Positions 21,001 to 30,046 are shown, counted from the stretch's first letter. The stretch is DNA of 64,000 bases from JBDHWG01 sp046328505 (GCA_046328505.1 JAXLWL010000003.1:930001-994000), one strand, 5' to 3'. Notes: a model not told the origin generated them from the sequence alone. Made by a program: numbers and translations.

Positions 21001-21135
21001 AGCGAAGTGGCGATGGGCAGGCTCGTTGAGCCAGTCATACCAGTCCGACGTCCCGACGACCACCGTCTCCGAACTGCCCTCAGCGGTCTGGTAGCTGAGC
21101 CTCGTACCACGCGCGACCGGGGTTGAACGGGCCAT
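18070..21135 (-). CDS. MalT-like ATP-dependent LuxR-family transcriptional regulator
   Basis: A 1021-aa signal-integrating regulator of the LAL/MalT group of STAND ATPases. Residues ~1-100 form an accessory domain ending in GGWYWTAYRQIAGKLHKAYL and SLKRLEEVASALL, which is absent from E. coli MalT. The NTPase module has Walker A (APAGFGKTTLVSEW, ~170) and Walker B (HFLLVLDDYHAID). A winged-helix region and a long TPR-like helical array (~480-900) follow. The C-terminal LuxR helix-turn-helix is LSERELEVLRLLRTELTG to NIYDKLEVNSRRAAV. ATG 21135 has AGGAG upstream. It presumably senses a small ligand through the TPR array and activates linked genes, perhaps the two small genes downstream. A perfect inverted repeat lies just upstream. 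Confidence 0.92.
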   Translation of the reverse strand: MARSTPVARGTRLSYQTAEGSSETVVVGTSDWYDWLNEPAHRHFAFQGRAGRFTARKERRQRGGWYWTAYRQIAGKLHKAYLGKSEDLSLKRLEEVASALLDRQVQPAPDASRTPSPRLDAAGGAQSPQVLVTKIFVPFPPTGLVSRPRLIARLNEGLRGKVTLVSAPAGFGKTTLVSEWVAVCRRPTAWLSLDEGDSDPARFLTYLVAALQTIAPNVGAGMLSMMQSAQPPPTEVMLTALLNDISTLPDHFLLVLDDYHAIDAKPVDQALTFLVEHLPRLMGLVIATREDPQLPLARLRARGQLTELRAADLRFTPAEAAEFLNRVMSLNLSAEDIAVLEDRTEGWIAGLQIAALSMRGREDIPGFIRAFAGDHRYILDYLIEEVLQRQPETVRSFLLQTAILDRLNGSLCDAVTGQERGQSQLEALERGNFFVVSLDEKRDWYRYHHLFADVLQARLVAEQPGQASTLHRRASEWYERNGSSVDAIRHALAAADFERAAGLVERAVTAMRRSIQEATVLGWLKALPDTLLQVRPVLSAVYAGALLATGELNGVEARLQDAERWLDTPADRREMVVVDEEAFRRLPGSIAVWRAGQALMRGDVDGTVKYARQALDLVPEDEHLERGGAEGLLGLAAWMSGDLQTAYRTFAEGMAHLEKAGFVADAVNGAIALADIRTGQGRLRDAMRVYQQALRLAAAQGEPGVPGMDGIYIGMSELYREQNDLDAALQCLRRSKELSERTAFPRNRHRWYVAMAAVQQINGNLDAALDLLDEAERLYMSDFFPNVRPIAAFKARLWVAQGRVDEALHWAHAQALSPHDKLNYLREAEHITLARVLLALARSNLADSPMYEGLELLERLLTAAEQGARTGSIIEILVLQALAHQLRGDLSAAVTSLKRALALAEPEGYVRMFVDEGPPMAALLEQAAKLGIAPKYVRHLLAAIGRVEDGRSVQHGLVEPLSERELEVLRLLRTELTGPDIARQLMVSVNTLRTHTKNIYDKLEVNSRRAAVRRAEELDLL

Positions 21136-21159
21136 GTGTCACTCCTGGCCGACGAGAAA

Positions 21160-21193
21160 ACTTACCCAACAGCTTATCATAAGTTGGGTAAGT
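21160..21193 (-). promoter_or_regulatory. Inverted repeat overlapping the MalT-like regulator promoter region
   Basis: ACTTACCCAAC (21160-21170) and GTTGGGTAAGT (21183-21193) are perfect 11-bp arms around 12 bp. Read on the minus strand, the spacer contains TATGAT, a good -10 hexamer, about 45 bp upstream of the ATG at 21135. This fits an operator covering the promoter, possibly for autoregulation. A hairpin in the 5' UTR is the alternative. Confidence 0.45.
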
Positions 21194-21272
21194 CGCCAAG
21201 CTGCCAAAGTAGAGCGCGTGCGTGTGGTCCAAGCACGGTCTTAGAACAGTCGCGTTTTGGTGAGAAATAGCC

Positions 21273-21301
21273 TTGACAGACGCGCTACGCCGTGATATGA
21301 T
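21273..21301 (+). promoter_or_regulatory. Consensus sigma70-type promoter of the PLD/DUF6603 operon
   Basis: TTGACA (21273-21278), a 17-bp spacer and TATGAT (21296-21301) make a near-perfect promoter, predicting transcription start near 21308. An in-frame ATG at 21308 would then sit at the transcript's first base, so I infer translation starts later, near 21503-21515, leaving a roughly 200-nt leader. I see no riboswitch family in that leader. Confidence 0.75.
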
Positions 21302-21514
21302 GGCACAGTGTCCACCGGGCGGCCTTACGGTCCGCTTCCAGTCTCACCCCATCCTGGATTTCATCTCACTCCCACAAACCGGCACTGGCCCTGGTACGAG
21401 CCAGCAGACGCGCCGGCCAGCGCCACCCACGACAATAACAACGCACCGCCCGCGGCCGTGACACTTCCCACTCTCGGCTGCCCCAGACGGAGGGTTCGAC
21501 CCATTAGCACCTAC

Positions 21515-23650
21515 ATGCGCGCGCGCCTCGTCAGTGACGCGACCGGGAGCGACGGTCACCTCGACCCACTCGTTGGCTTTCGCGTCGCCTTGATCGGCCC
21601 GCGCTCCCTGTTTGGGAATGACGAGCTTTCGTCCGCCATCGTTCAGCCGGATGGGCATTTCGAGTTCATCGACTACCGAAGGGACCCCTCCAATGTCGGC
21701 GACCACCGAACGCTGGAGCTGGTGGCGTATGACCCCATAGGGCGCGAGATCCCGTTCTCGGGCGGCCATGTCGTGGGAGATCAGTTCAAGCTGGAGGAAT
21801 CGGGCCGCATCACGTTCCAGGACGTGAGCGACGAGCAGATCATCACCGGTGACTTCATCGTCCGCGAAGCGGATGCCAGGGGATTCCTGGTAACGCTCGG
21901 CACCGGCGAGACGCGGTTCTTCAGCACCGGCAACCGCGTCAAGCTGCTGATGGATCAGGATGCCTTCGCGTACGCGGCGATGCTGTTCCGCGGCGCCCAG
22001 GACTCAATCCTGATGTCGCAGCTATTCTTCGCCCTGCCGAGCGGCCTCCGCGACGACGGGAAGCCGCAGGAGACGAAGCTCGTCTTCGATTTCGACCCGG
22101 CGGCCGTGGCCACGCAGCCCCGCGCTATCGGCGAGCATGACAGCCGGCCGGAGCGTTTGCTCATGGACGCCGCTGACCGGCAGGTCGATATCCGCGTCCT
22201 GCTCCACGCCTTCAAGATACCGTTGTTCATCAAGATTATCGCCGGCGCGCTCATCTTCCCATTCGCCGGCTCGGATGGCGTCTACTGGGTGACCGGCGAG
22301 CTGCTCGGCGCCGACTTCACCGACCAGGACGAAGTCGAGCGCTACTTCAAGGACAAGGGCCACCCGGGCATCAAGGTCAAGAAGTTCGAGCAGCCCGTTC
22401 TGAGCGCCGGTGTCATGCACGCCAAGCTCATGGTCGTGGATGGGCGGCAGGCGGTCAGCATCGGCTCGCCCTTCGGCCAGAGCTACGTCGACACCCACGA
22501 CCACCGCATCGAAGCCTGGACGCGCGGCGACTCGGACGGTTTCCCCAAGCACGACGCCGGGTTCGCCGTGTCCGGTCCGGCGCTACTCGACATCTACCGC
22601 ACCCTGAAGCTCCTGTGGGACACGACGGCGCCCGACGACAAGCTACCCGACCTGCCCGGCCTCAACGATCCCCCGCGCGTGCATACCGGCCCACCGCTCA
22701 GCATGGAGAACGAGGACGGAGTCTGCGCGATGCAGATCGTGCGGACGCTCACGGCGGGGAGGTTCGACAATCCAAGCGACGGGGAGAAAGGCATCCTCGA
22801 AGCCTATCTCCGCGCGATCGCGAACGCCAAGGACTTTGTCTACCTGGAGACGCAGTACTTCACCAACGACGCGATCGGGCACGCGCTCGTCGAGGCCATG
22901 AAGCGCAACACGGACCTCCAGGTCATCGTCGCGCTCAACATCCAGCCGGACGTGCCCTTCTACCCCTTCAAGCAGCGCCGCCTCATCACGCGCATTCGCA
23001 AGGGCATCGGCCAGACGGCCAGCGGCCCGCAACGGTTCGGCGTGTTCACGCGCTGGTCGCACGAAGTGGGCCAGCCGCGGCCGCAGATGCTGCCCATCTA
23101 CATCCACGCCAAGGCGGGCATCGTCGATAACGCCTGGGCCACCGTAGGCTCGGCCAATCTCGACGGACTCTCGCTGGATTCGTCGCTGCCCAGCCAGATT
23201 CTCCACTCGCTGTTCAACACGCGCGAGCAGCGGGCCGTCGAGGTGAACGGCATCATGCTCAACACCGAGTCGGACTCGACCCAGGTGGTGGACATCCTGC
23301 GGCGCAAGCTGTGGGCCGAGCATCTTGGCTATGTGAGCGCCCAGGGCGAGCCGGACATCACGGCGGCGGACCTGACGACGCGCCCGGCCGGCGGCTGGCT
23401 CAAGCTGTGGTCCGACCGGGCCGCGGCGACCCTGCAGCAGCTCCGCAACAACCCCACTCAGCCGCTGACCAACATGGCGCGCGTGCTCCCGTGGCCGACC
23501 GACGACTCGACGCACAAGACGCCACGCGACCACCTCAACGCGCTTGGCATCCACACATACGCCGTCGTCCCCCTGAAGTCGACACGCGCCTTCGACTTCG
23601 ACACTGGGGATTGGAAGAAGGGCAGCGCCGCCAAGATGGACTATCCCTGA
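21515..23650 (+). CDS. Phospholipase D-like protein with two HKD motifs
   Basis: About 711 aa. The N-terminal part (GFRVALIGPRSLFGNDE ... DGHFEFIDY) resembles a transthyretin-like beta domain. Two phospholipase D catalytic motifs follow: HAKLMVVDGRQAVSIGSP and HAKAGIVDNAWATVGSAN, each HxKx4D with the following GS. Both are intact, so phosphodiesterase or phosphatidyltransferase activity is plausible. There is no signal peptide or membrane helix. The open frame reaches 21308, but the promoter argues against that start. GGAGGG (21489-21494) is 8 bases from an in-frame ATT (21503), and ATG follows at 21515. I list the ATG; an ATT start is possible. The stop overlaps the next gene's ATG (TGATG). 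It is the first gene of a 15-kb operon with giant proteins of unknown function. Confidence 0.82.
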   Translation: MRARLVSDATGSDGHLDPLVGFRVALIGPRSLFGNDELSSAIVQPDGHFEFIDYRRDPSNVGDHRTLELVAYDPIGREIPFSGGHVVGDQFKLEESGRITFQDVSDEQIITGDFIVREADARGFLVTLGTGETRFFSTGNRVKLLMDQDAFAYAAMLFRGAQDSILMSQLFFALPSGLRDDGKPQETKLVFDFDPAAVATQPRAIGEHDSRPERLLMDAADRQVDIRVLLHAFKIPLFIKIIAGALIFPFAGSDGVYWVTGELLGADFTDQDEVERYFKDKGHPGIKVKKFEQPVLSAGVMHAKLMVVDGRQAVSIGSPFGQSYVDTHDHRIEAWTRGDSDGFPKHDAGFAVSGPALLDIYRTLKLLWDTTAPDDKLPDLPGLNDPPRVHTGPPLSMENEDGVCAMQIVRTLTAGRFDNPSDGEKGILEAYLRAIANAKDFVYLETQYFTNDAIGHALVEAMKRNTDLQVIVALNIQPDVPFYPFKQRRLITRIRKGIGQTASGPQRFGVFTRWSHEVGQPRPQMLPIYIHAKAGIVDNAWATVGSANLDGLSLDSSLPSQILHSLFNTREQRAVEVNGIMLNTESDSTQVVDILRRKLWAEHLGYVSAQGEPDITAADLTTRPAGGWLKLWSDRAAATLQQLRNNPTQPLTNMARVLPWPTDDSTHKTPRDHLNALGIHTYAVVPLKSTRAFDFDTGDWKKGSAAKMDYP

Positions 23651-26600
23651 TGGCGTCCACCATCGACCGGGCGAGCGAGCAGCTCGCGAACATCGTCCGC
23701 GCGCTCGGCCAGGCCAGCGGCGATGTCGAGATGGCGGCGCAGTTGCTCGGCTTGCTCGGCTGGGACTTGCCGCCCGGCGTCAACGACATCGGCCTGTCGC
23801 AGCTCGACGTGTCCGCCGTCGCCGCGCGGCTCGACGCTCTTATCGTGCTGCGCAGCCAGCCGGACGCGTCCGACCTGGAGCTGGCCGCCGCGACGGGCGA
23901 AGTGGTTATTGCGCTCGCGGATGCCCTGGACCACCTGGGCGACATCCCCGCGTCGTTCCAGGCCACGCCGGAATATCTCCAGGCGACCGACATTGTCGAT
24001 CAGTTCTTCCCGCGGCTCGCCGATTTGCTCGTCATCCAGGCTATCGGGACGACGACGCCCATCGCGGTGCCGGTGGGGGTCCTGCTCGGCGTGTTCGAGC
24101 TCACGCTCATGCCGGCCGACCCGACCATCTTCCAGGTCGAGCACGTGCGGCAGGTGGTGCGCTGGGATCGCCTCTCGCACCTGTTCACGAACCCCACCGA
24201 TGTGCTGCACGATGTCTATGGCTGGGGCACGGCCGACTTCGACGGGAACGCTCTCGTCGCGAACATAGGGCGCGTCGTCGAGCACTTCGCCGCCGATGTC
24301 AGGCTCCGCAGCCTGCCCCGCGCCGTCGAGGAACAGCTTGCCGGTCGCCCCGTTCCCGAAGCCGACACAGCGCCCGCAGCCCAGTTGTTCGTCAGCCTGG
24401 ACAAGGGGCTGGGCTTCGGCGCCTACGACGTCGGGCTGACCCTCTACCCCCTCCGCCCGAGCGCGTCGGGTGGGACGGACGGCGGCCTCGGCCTGTCGCC
24501 CTACGCCTTCGGTACGACCGACACCAGCTTTCCGCTGTCCGACGCGCTGGCGCTCGCCCTGACCGCGTCCGCCGACCTCCAGGGCGGGGTGGCCTTGCTT
24601 CTCCGGCCGGGCCAGGACCCGAAGCTGCTCACCGGCCTGCTGGATACCGGTTCTGGCGGCTCGCCGGACGCCATGTTCGTCCTCGCCCTGCGCCACACGG
24701 CCCCCGATGGCGAACGGGTCGTGCTCTTCTCGGCGCCGGGCCTCACCATCGATGCGGCGGCAGTCAGCGCGGGTGTCGGCGTCACCGGCGGCGACATCAA
24801 CCCCGCCCTGACCGGCAGCATCGAGGACGGACGCATCCGCGTCGCGCCGGACCCGTCGGATGGCTTCCTCGCCTCGATTCTGCCGCCCGACGGCATCACG
24901 ACGACGGTGGACTTCGCCATAAGCTGGTCGCAACGCGACGGTATCCGCATCCACGGCGGGGCCGGTCTGCGCACGAGCATCGTCCTGCACCAGCAGGCCG
25001 GCCCGCTGCTGGTCGACACCCTCGACCTGGCGCTCACCGCCGCGTCCGACGCGCTCACCGCCGCCGTGACGGTCAGCGGGGCAGCGCTCCTGGGCCCGGT
25101 CACCGCCCGGCTGGATTCGATCGGCGTCGCCGTGGCGCTCCGCTTCACGCCGGGCAACCTGGGCAGCGCCGACATCGGCGCGGAGTTCAAGCCGCCCAGC
25201 GGCGTCGGCCTGGAGATAGACGCCTCAGCCGTCACCGGCGGCGGCTTCCTGTTCTATGACAGCGGCACTGGGCAGTACGCGGGCGTGGTCGAGCTGAGCC
25301 TGGAAGGCGGAATCGAAGTCAAGGGCATCGGGCTGATTGCCACTCACCTGCCGGGTGGCGAGCAAGGCTTCTCGATGCTGGTCATCATCACCGCCGAGGA
25401 CCTTCAGCCGATTCCGCTCGGCCTGGGGTTCAAGCTCACCGGTATCGGCGGGCTGCTCGCCGTCAACCGCACCTTCTCCGAGGACGCGCTGCGCGCCGGC
25501 CTCAAGAACCACACGCTGGACAGCATCCTGTTCCCGCGCGACCCCATCCGCAACGCCTCCCAGATTATCAGCCGCCTGAACACCGTCTTCCCGCCCGCCA
25601 GGGGCCACCACCTGTTCGGCCCCATGGTGCAGCTCGCCTGGGGGACGCCGACGCTCATCACTGCGAACCTGGGCGTGGTCCTGGAGTTTGGCGCGCGGCT
25701 GCGCCTCTTGATTCTGGGGCAGGTCGTGGCGCTCCTGCCGCGTCCCGACAACGACCTGATTCGCTTGCAGATGGACGCCGTCGGCGTGCTCGACTTCGAC
25801 CAGAGCACCGCCGCGCTCGACGCCACGCTCTACGATTCGCGGCTGCTGCGCAAGTTCGTCCTGACCGGCGACATGGCCATGCGGCTGAAATGGGAAGGGT
25901 CGCCGAGCTTCGCGCTGGCGATCGGCGGCCTGCACCCCGCCTTCAACCCACCGCCCAACTTCCCCAAGCTGACGCGCATCGCCCTCAGCCTGACCACAGG
26001 CGACAACCCGCGGCTACGCTGCGAAGCGTACTTTGCGCTGACGGCCAACACGGTGCAGTTCGGGGCGCGCGCCGAGCTGTACGCCGAGGCGTCCGGGTTC
26101 AGCATCCAGGGCGAAATCGGCTTCGACGTGCTGATTCAGCTCGACCCGTTCCAGTTCCTCGCCGACTTCCACGCCCAGGTGCAGCTCAAGCACGGCTCGA
26201 CAAACCTGTTCAAGGTGCGCGTCGAAGGCGCGCTGGCCGGCCCGCGCCCGCTGCACCTCAAGGGCAAGGCGACGTTCGAAGTGCTGTGGTGGGACGTGTC
26301 CATCCGCGTCGACAGGACGCTGGTCGAAGGCGAGCAGCCGCCGAGCGCCGCGCCGGTTGATGTACTGGCGCAGTTGAAAGAGGCGCTGCGTCAGCCCGGC
26401 AACTGGGTCGGGCGGCTGCCAGACGGCCAGCGCGCGATGGTGACGCTGCGCCCTCGGCCGGGCGCGCCGACGGACGTGTCGTTGCACCCGCTCGGCAAGC
26501 TGGTCGTCAAGCAGACCGTCGTGCCGCTGAACCTCGATATCTCTAAGTTCGGGTCCGCGGCGCCGGCCGGCGCCCGCCGCTTCACCATTAGCAGCGTCAG

Positions 26601-27153
26601 TCTCGGCGGCCAAAGCCCAACGTCACAGACCGTCACCGACTTCTTCGCCCCGGCGCAGTTCCTCGACATGAGCGACGACGACAAGCTCTCCCGGCCGTCG
26701 TTCGAGGCGATGGCGGCCGGCGTCAGCATCGGCGAAGATCAGTACACCTTCACCGATAACGCCGACGACTGGCTCGAAGCCGAGGCCATCGAGTACGAGA
26801 CGATCATCGTGAGCAAGCAGGCGAGCGGCGCCCCAATCAGTCGGCCCGCCCCGACGTATCGGCTGAGCGCGGCGCTGCTGGGCAAGCAGGCGCAGTTCGG
26901 CGCCGCGGGTGCGAGCGAGCTGCGGCGCGCTGGCCGGGCGAAATACCGCACGGCGAGAGTCGCGCCTACAGTGGAAAAGGAAGGCTGGAGCATCGTGTCG
27001 ACGACCGACCTGTCGGTACAGCCGGCGCCCGGCGTCGACCCCGGTCAGCCTACGCCATACTCGGAGGCGGCCGAGGCGCTGGACAGGCTGAGGCAGGAGA
27101 ATCCGACCAAGGTCGCGGCGCTGAAGATCGTTCGGCTATCAGAACTGGCATGA
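23650..27153 (+). CDS. DUF6603-type giant protein (1167 aa)
   Basis: Start ATG 23650 overlaps the PLD gene's stop (TGATG). Residues 1-250 are alpha-helical. From about 270 onward the sequence is an almost uninterrupted run of beta strands with Gly/Asp turns, for example VGLEIDASAVTGGGFLFYD, GFKLTGIGGLLAVNRTF, TANLGVVLEFGARLRLLIL and FALAIGGLHPAFNPP. These resemble the DUF6603 family as I remember it, a domain of unknown function described from bacteria and fungi. The last 250 residues are less regular and mixed. No signal peptide, membrane anchor or catalytic motif is visible. The alternating hydrophobic strands could form a barrel, a lipid-binding groove or a fibre-like solenoid. Its placement after a PLD-like enzyme suggests action on or near membranes, but this is inference. 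Confidence 0.8.
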   Translation: MASTIDRASEQLANIVRALGQASGDVEMAAQLLGLLGWDLPPGVNDIGLSQLDVSAVAARLDALIVLRSQPDASDLELAAATGEVVIALADALDHLGDIPASFQATPEYLQATDIVDQFFPRLADLLVIQAIGTTTPIAVPVGVLLGVFELTLMPADPTIFQVEHVRQVVRWDRLSHLFTNPTDVLHDVYGWGTADFDGNALVANIGRVVEHFAADVRLRSLPRAVEEQLAGRPVPEADTAPAAQLFVSLDKGLGFGAYDVGLTLYPLRPSASGGTDGGLGLSPYAFGTTDTSFPLSDALALALTASADLQGGVALLLRPGQDPKLLTGLLDTGSGGSPDAMFVLALRHTAPDGERVVLFSAPGLTIDAAAVSAGVGVTGGDINPALTGSIEDGRIRVAPDPSDGFLASILPPDGITTTVDFAISWSQRDGIRIHGGAGLRTSIVLHQQAGPLLVDTLDLALTAASDALTAAVTVSGAALLGPVTARLDSIGVAVALRFTPGNLGSADIGAEFKPPSGVGLEIDASAVTGGGFLFYDSGTGQYAGVVELSLEGGIEVKGIGLIATHLPGGEQGFSMLVIITAEDLQPIPLGLGFKLTGIGGLLAVNRTFSEDALRAGLKNHTLDSILFPRDPIRNASQIISRLNTVFPPARGHHLFGPMVQLAWGTPTLITANLGVVLEFGARLRLLILGQVVALLPRPDNDLIRLQMDAVGVLDFDQSTAALDATLYDSRLLRKFVLTGDMAMRLKWEGSPSFALAIGGLHPAFNPPPNFPKLTRIALSLTTGDNPRLRCEAYFALTANTVQFGARAELYAEASGFSIQGEIGFDVLIQLDPFQFLADFHAQVQLKHGSTNLFKVRVEGALAGPRPLHLKGKATFEVLWWDVSIRVDRTLVEGEQPPSAAPVDVLAQLKEALRQPGNWVGRLPDGQRAMVTLRPRPGAPTDVSLHPLGKLVVKQTVVPLNLDISKFGSAAPAGARRFTISSVSLGGQSPTSQTVTDFFAPAQFLDMSDDDKLSRPSFEAMAAGVSIGEDQYTFTDNADDWLEAEAIEYETIIVSKQASGAPISRPAPTYRLSAALLGKQAQFGAAGASELRRAGRAKYRTARVAPTVEKEGWSIVSTTDLSVQPAPGVDPGQPTPYSEAAEALDRLRQENPTKVAALKIVRLSELA

Positions 27154-27181
27154 AGCGCCGCATCCGATTCTTGAGGTGATG

Positions 27182-30043
27182 ATGGCGGTACCGTCTTCCG
27201 CGAATTACGTGTTCCTGCCCTGGGTGCGCCAGGGCGCGGCGGCAGGCATCCAGACCGTAGATAGCCTGGGCGCGAGCCAACCCGGCGTGGTTTCGGTCGC
27301 CGCCACGCTGCGAGTCAACGACGCAGACGATATCGGGCGGCAGGTCCGCCTGTACGGGCCGGGCGATATCACCGGCATCGACGCGCAGCAGATCGTTCGC
27401 ACGGAGCCGCGCCCGCTGGCGCTGGACTTCGAGCCGAACTACTTTCCCGCAATCGAGTTCGACCACCCCGGCTTCCCCTGGCTCTTCACGCCCGCGTCCG
27501 CCGACGCGGCGGGGAGGCTGCGGCCCTGGCTCTGCCTCGTCGTCGTCCGAAAGCAGGACGGCGTGACCCTGCGCGCGGCCCCGAACACCCCGCTGCCCGT
27601 CCTCGACATCAGCGCGCCCGCCCGGCCCGACAGCGAGCTGCCGGACCTGTCCGAGTCGTGGGCGTGGGCGCACGCCCAGGTCACCGGCAGCGCCCGCGAC
27701 ACGGCCTCTTTGAAGGCGGCGCTGGCCGGCGACCCGGCGCTGACGGTGTCGCGTCTGCTCTGCCCGCGCCGTCTCGACCCGGCCACGGCGTACCTGGCGT
27801 GCCTCGTGCCGACGTTCGAGCTGGGGCGCAAGGCGGGCCTTGGCCTGCCGATTCAGTCCGCCGACGAGAGCACGCTCCAACCCGCCTGGACCTCGGGCGC
27901 GCAATCGTCGCTCCAGGTGACACTGCCGGTGTATTTCTATTGGGAGTTCAGCACCGGCACGGGCGGCGACTTCGAGGCGCTGGTGCGGCTACTGCAGTCG
28001 CGCCCGATACCGCCGGAAGTTGGGAAGCGGCCGATAGATATCAGCCGGCCCGGCTTCGCGGCGACGCCGCCGCTGCCGCCCGACACGCTGCTAGAGATCG
28101 AGGGAGCGCTGCGCGTTGCCGATGCTCAGGTCGCCGCGTGGCCGGACGCGACCCGGACGCCGTTTCAGACGGCGCTCAAGGCCATCCTCGAAGCACCCTT
28201 CCAGGCGATGCAGCACGGGGACATAGACCCGCTGCTCGCGCCGCCGATCTACGGCGAGTGGCAGGCGGCGCGGCACACAGTCACCCCGCCCCCGTCGCCC
28301 CCCGCGTCCGCGCCCTGGCTGGACGAGCTGAACCTGGACCCGCGTTACCGTGCGGTCGCCGCGCTCGGCACGCAGGTCGTCCAGACGCAGCAAGAGCAAT
28401 TGATGGCCTCGGCGTGGGAACAACTCGGTGAGATTCAGCGGATTAACCAGATGCGGCGGCAAGCCCAGCTCGGCCGTGCCGTCAACGGCGTCTACTACGC
28501 CCGACACTTCAGCCGCTTCTCGACCGAGAGCCTGTTCAAGGTCGTCGCGCCCGCCCAGTCGCGCATCGTCAACGTCACCGCGCCGAACGCCATCCAGACA
28601 CGGCTCCTGCTCTCGCACAGCGTCGCGCAGTCGGCGCTGCCGGTTCAGGCAGTGTCCGCGCCGATGCGCCGGCTGACCAGCGCGCGGGGCGTCATCAGCA
28701 GCCGCTTCGAGACGGCCTCCGCGCCGCGCATCGCCATCATCGCGCGGCTGAACACCGGCGTCATCGTCCCGCCGACGGCCAGCGCGGCAGGGCTAGTAAC
28801 GATCAACCAGGTATCCGACGCAGCCGGCGGCGGGCTGCAGCAAGCCGTTCGCTTCGAGCGCATCTCGAACATGTTGGACACCGGGGCCCAGCTTGGCAAG
28901 TTCCAGGTCGCGGCGGAGGGCGACGAGGTCAAGCTCCTGGCTCCGCTGCTCGACCCGGACGCGCTCAAGCAGCCGAGGCCGGCGGATAGTCCCGACGCTC
29001 GGGCGTTCCGAAACGCGATAAGGGACCACCAGACCTACATGGTTCAGCGGGCCTTCATCTCGTTCCTGACCTTCCCGGCGCCGCCGCTGAACCTGCCCGA
29101 CACGCGAGCCAGCCTGCTGCAAAGCATCGATCCCCGAAAGACCATCACCGCGCGCGTGCAGGCTTCGCTGCGCAACGTGGACGGCGCGAGTCCCGATGGC
29201 GACCCCCTCGAACCTGTCATGGACGCGCCGGAGTTCCCGCAGCCGATGTATGAGGCGCTGCGCGACCTGTCGCAAGACTTCCTGTTCCCAGGTCTGGAGG
29301 ATGTGCCGCCGAACACAGTCACCCTGCTCGAAACCAACCCGGCGTTCGTCGAGGCGTTCCTGGTCGGGCTGAACACCGAGATGGGGCGCGAGCTGCTCTG
29401 GCGCGATTACCCGACCGATCAGCGCGGCAGCTACTTCCGACAGTTCTGGGACACGTCGGCCGGCGATGAGCAGCCCGACATCCCGCCCATCCACACGTGG
29501 AACCCAACGAGTCCGCTCGGCGGCAACGCCGGGTCGGCCGGGCAGTTGGTGCTGCTCGTGCGCGGCCAGCTCCTGCGGCGCTACCCCAACTCGGTCATCT
29601 ACGCGGTCGCGGCGGTCCGGCAGGACGGCGGCCTCGCGCTGTCGTCGGCGCCGGCGGACGAGCGCCACCCACTGTTTCGCGGCACGCTCCAGCCGGATGT
29701 GACGTTCCTGGGTTTCGACCTGACCAAGGCGGAAGCCGTCGGCGATCCGGGCTGGTTCTTCGTTATCCAGCAGCAGCCGACCGAGCCGCGCTTTGGGATG
29801 GACGCCGCCGATTTCAGCCAGCCGCTGCCGCCGCTCCAGACATGGGACGACCTGAGCTGGCGGCACCTGGCCGACACGGAAGAAGCGCTGAAGGCGCTGT
29901 CCTACGCGTCCATCAAGACGGCTCTACCGGACATCGCCGGAGCAAAGTGGGGACGGAACGGCGCGCATCAGGCCTACATCACGCTGCAACACCCGGTGCG
30001 CATTGCTATCCACGCATCAGAAATGCTCGAAGGCTCGATGTGA
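27182..30043 (+). CDS. Large protein of unknown function (about 953 aa)
   Basis: I do not recognise a family. Candidate starts are GTG 27176 and ATGs 27179 and 27182; GAGGT at 27173-27177 best fits 27182. The protein begins MAVPSSANYVFLPWVRQG and is soluble-looking, with no signal peptide or membrane helix. Notable blocks are LALDFEPNYFPAIEFDHPGFPWLFTP (~85-110, listed by position), LRPWLCLVVV, VYFYWEFSTGTGGDFEALV (~250) and a C-terminal segment with GWFFVIQQQPTEPRFGMD. The regular aromatic blocks suggest a structural or scaffold protein, not an enzyme. It starts 28 bp after the DUF6603 gene and stops 3 bp before the next gene, so it is certainly in the same operon. Confidence 0.75.
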   Translation: MAVPSSANYVFLPWVRQGAAAGIQTVDSLGASQPGVVSVAATLRVNDADDIGRQVRLYGPGDITGIDAQQIVRTEPRPLALDFEPNYFPAIEFDHPGFPWLFTPASADAAGRLRPWLCLVVVRKQDGVTLRAAPNTPLPVLDISAPARPDSELPDLSESWAWAHAQVTGSARDTASLKAALAGDPALTVSRLLCPRRLDPATAYLACLVPTFELGRKAGLGLPIQSADESTLQPAWTSGAQSSLQVTLPVYFYWEFSTGTGGDFEALVRLLQSRPIPPEVGKRPIDISRPGFAATPPLPPDTLLEIEGALRVADAQVAAWPDATRTPFQTALKAILEAPFQAMQHGDIDPLLAPPIYGEWQAARHTVTPPPSPPASAPWLDELNLDPRYRAVAALGTQVVQTQQEQLMASAWEQLGEIQRINQMRRQAQLGRAVNGVYYARHFSRFSTESLFKVVAPAQSRIVNVTAPNAIQTRLLLSHSVAQSALPVQAVSAPMRRLTSARGVISSRFETASAPRIAIIARLNTGVIVPPTASAAGLVTINQVSDAAGGGLQQAVRFERISNMLDTGAQLGKFQVAAEGDEVKLLAPLLDPDALKQPRPADSPDARAFRNAIRDHQTYMVQRAFISFLTFPAPPLNLPDTRASLLQSIDPRKTITARVQASLRNVDGASPDGDPLEPVMDAPEFPQPMYEALRDLSQDFLFPGLEDVPPNTVTLLETNPAFVEAFLVGLNTEMGRELLWRDYPTDQRGSYFRQFWDTSAGDEQPDIPPIHTWNPTSPLGGNAGSAGQLVLLVRGQLLRRYPNSVIYAVAAVRQDGGLALSSAPADERHPLFRGTLQPDVTFLGFDLTKAEAVGDPGWFFVIQQQPTEPRFGMDAADFSQPLPPLQTWDDLSWRHLADTEEALKALSYASIKTALPDIAGAKWGRNGAHQAYITLQHPVRIAIHASEMLEGSM

Positions 30044-30046
30044 CGG

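Noticed and set aside
23641..24990. 449-aa open frame on the minus strand
   Set aside because: Antisense shadow of the DUF6603 gene, with Arg/Glu/Val-rich composition and no recognisable motif.
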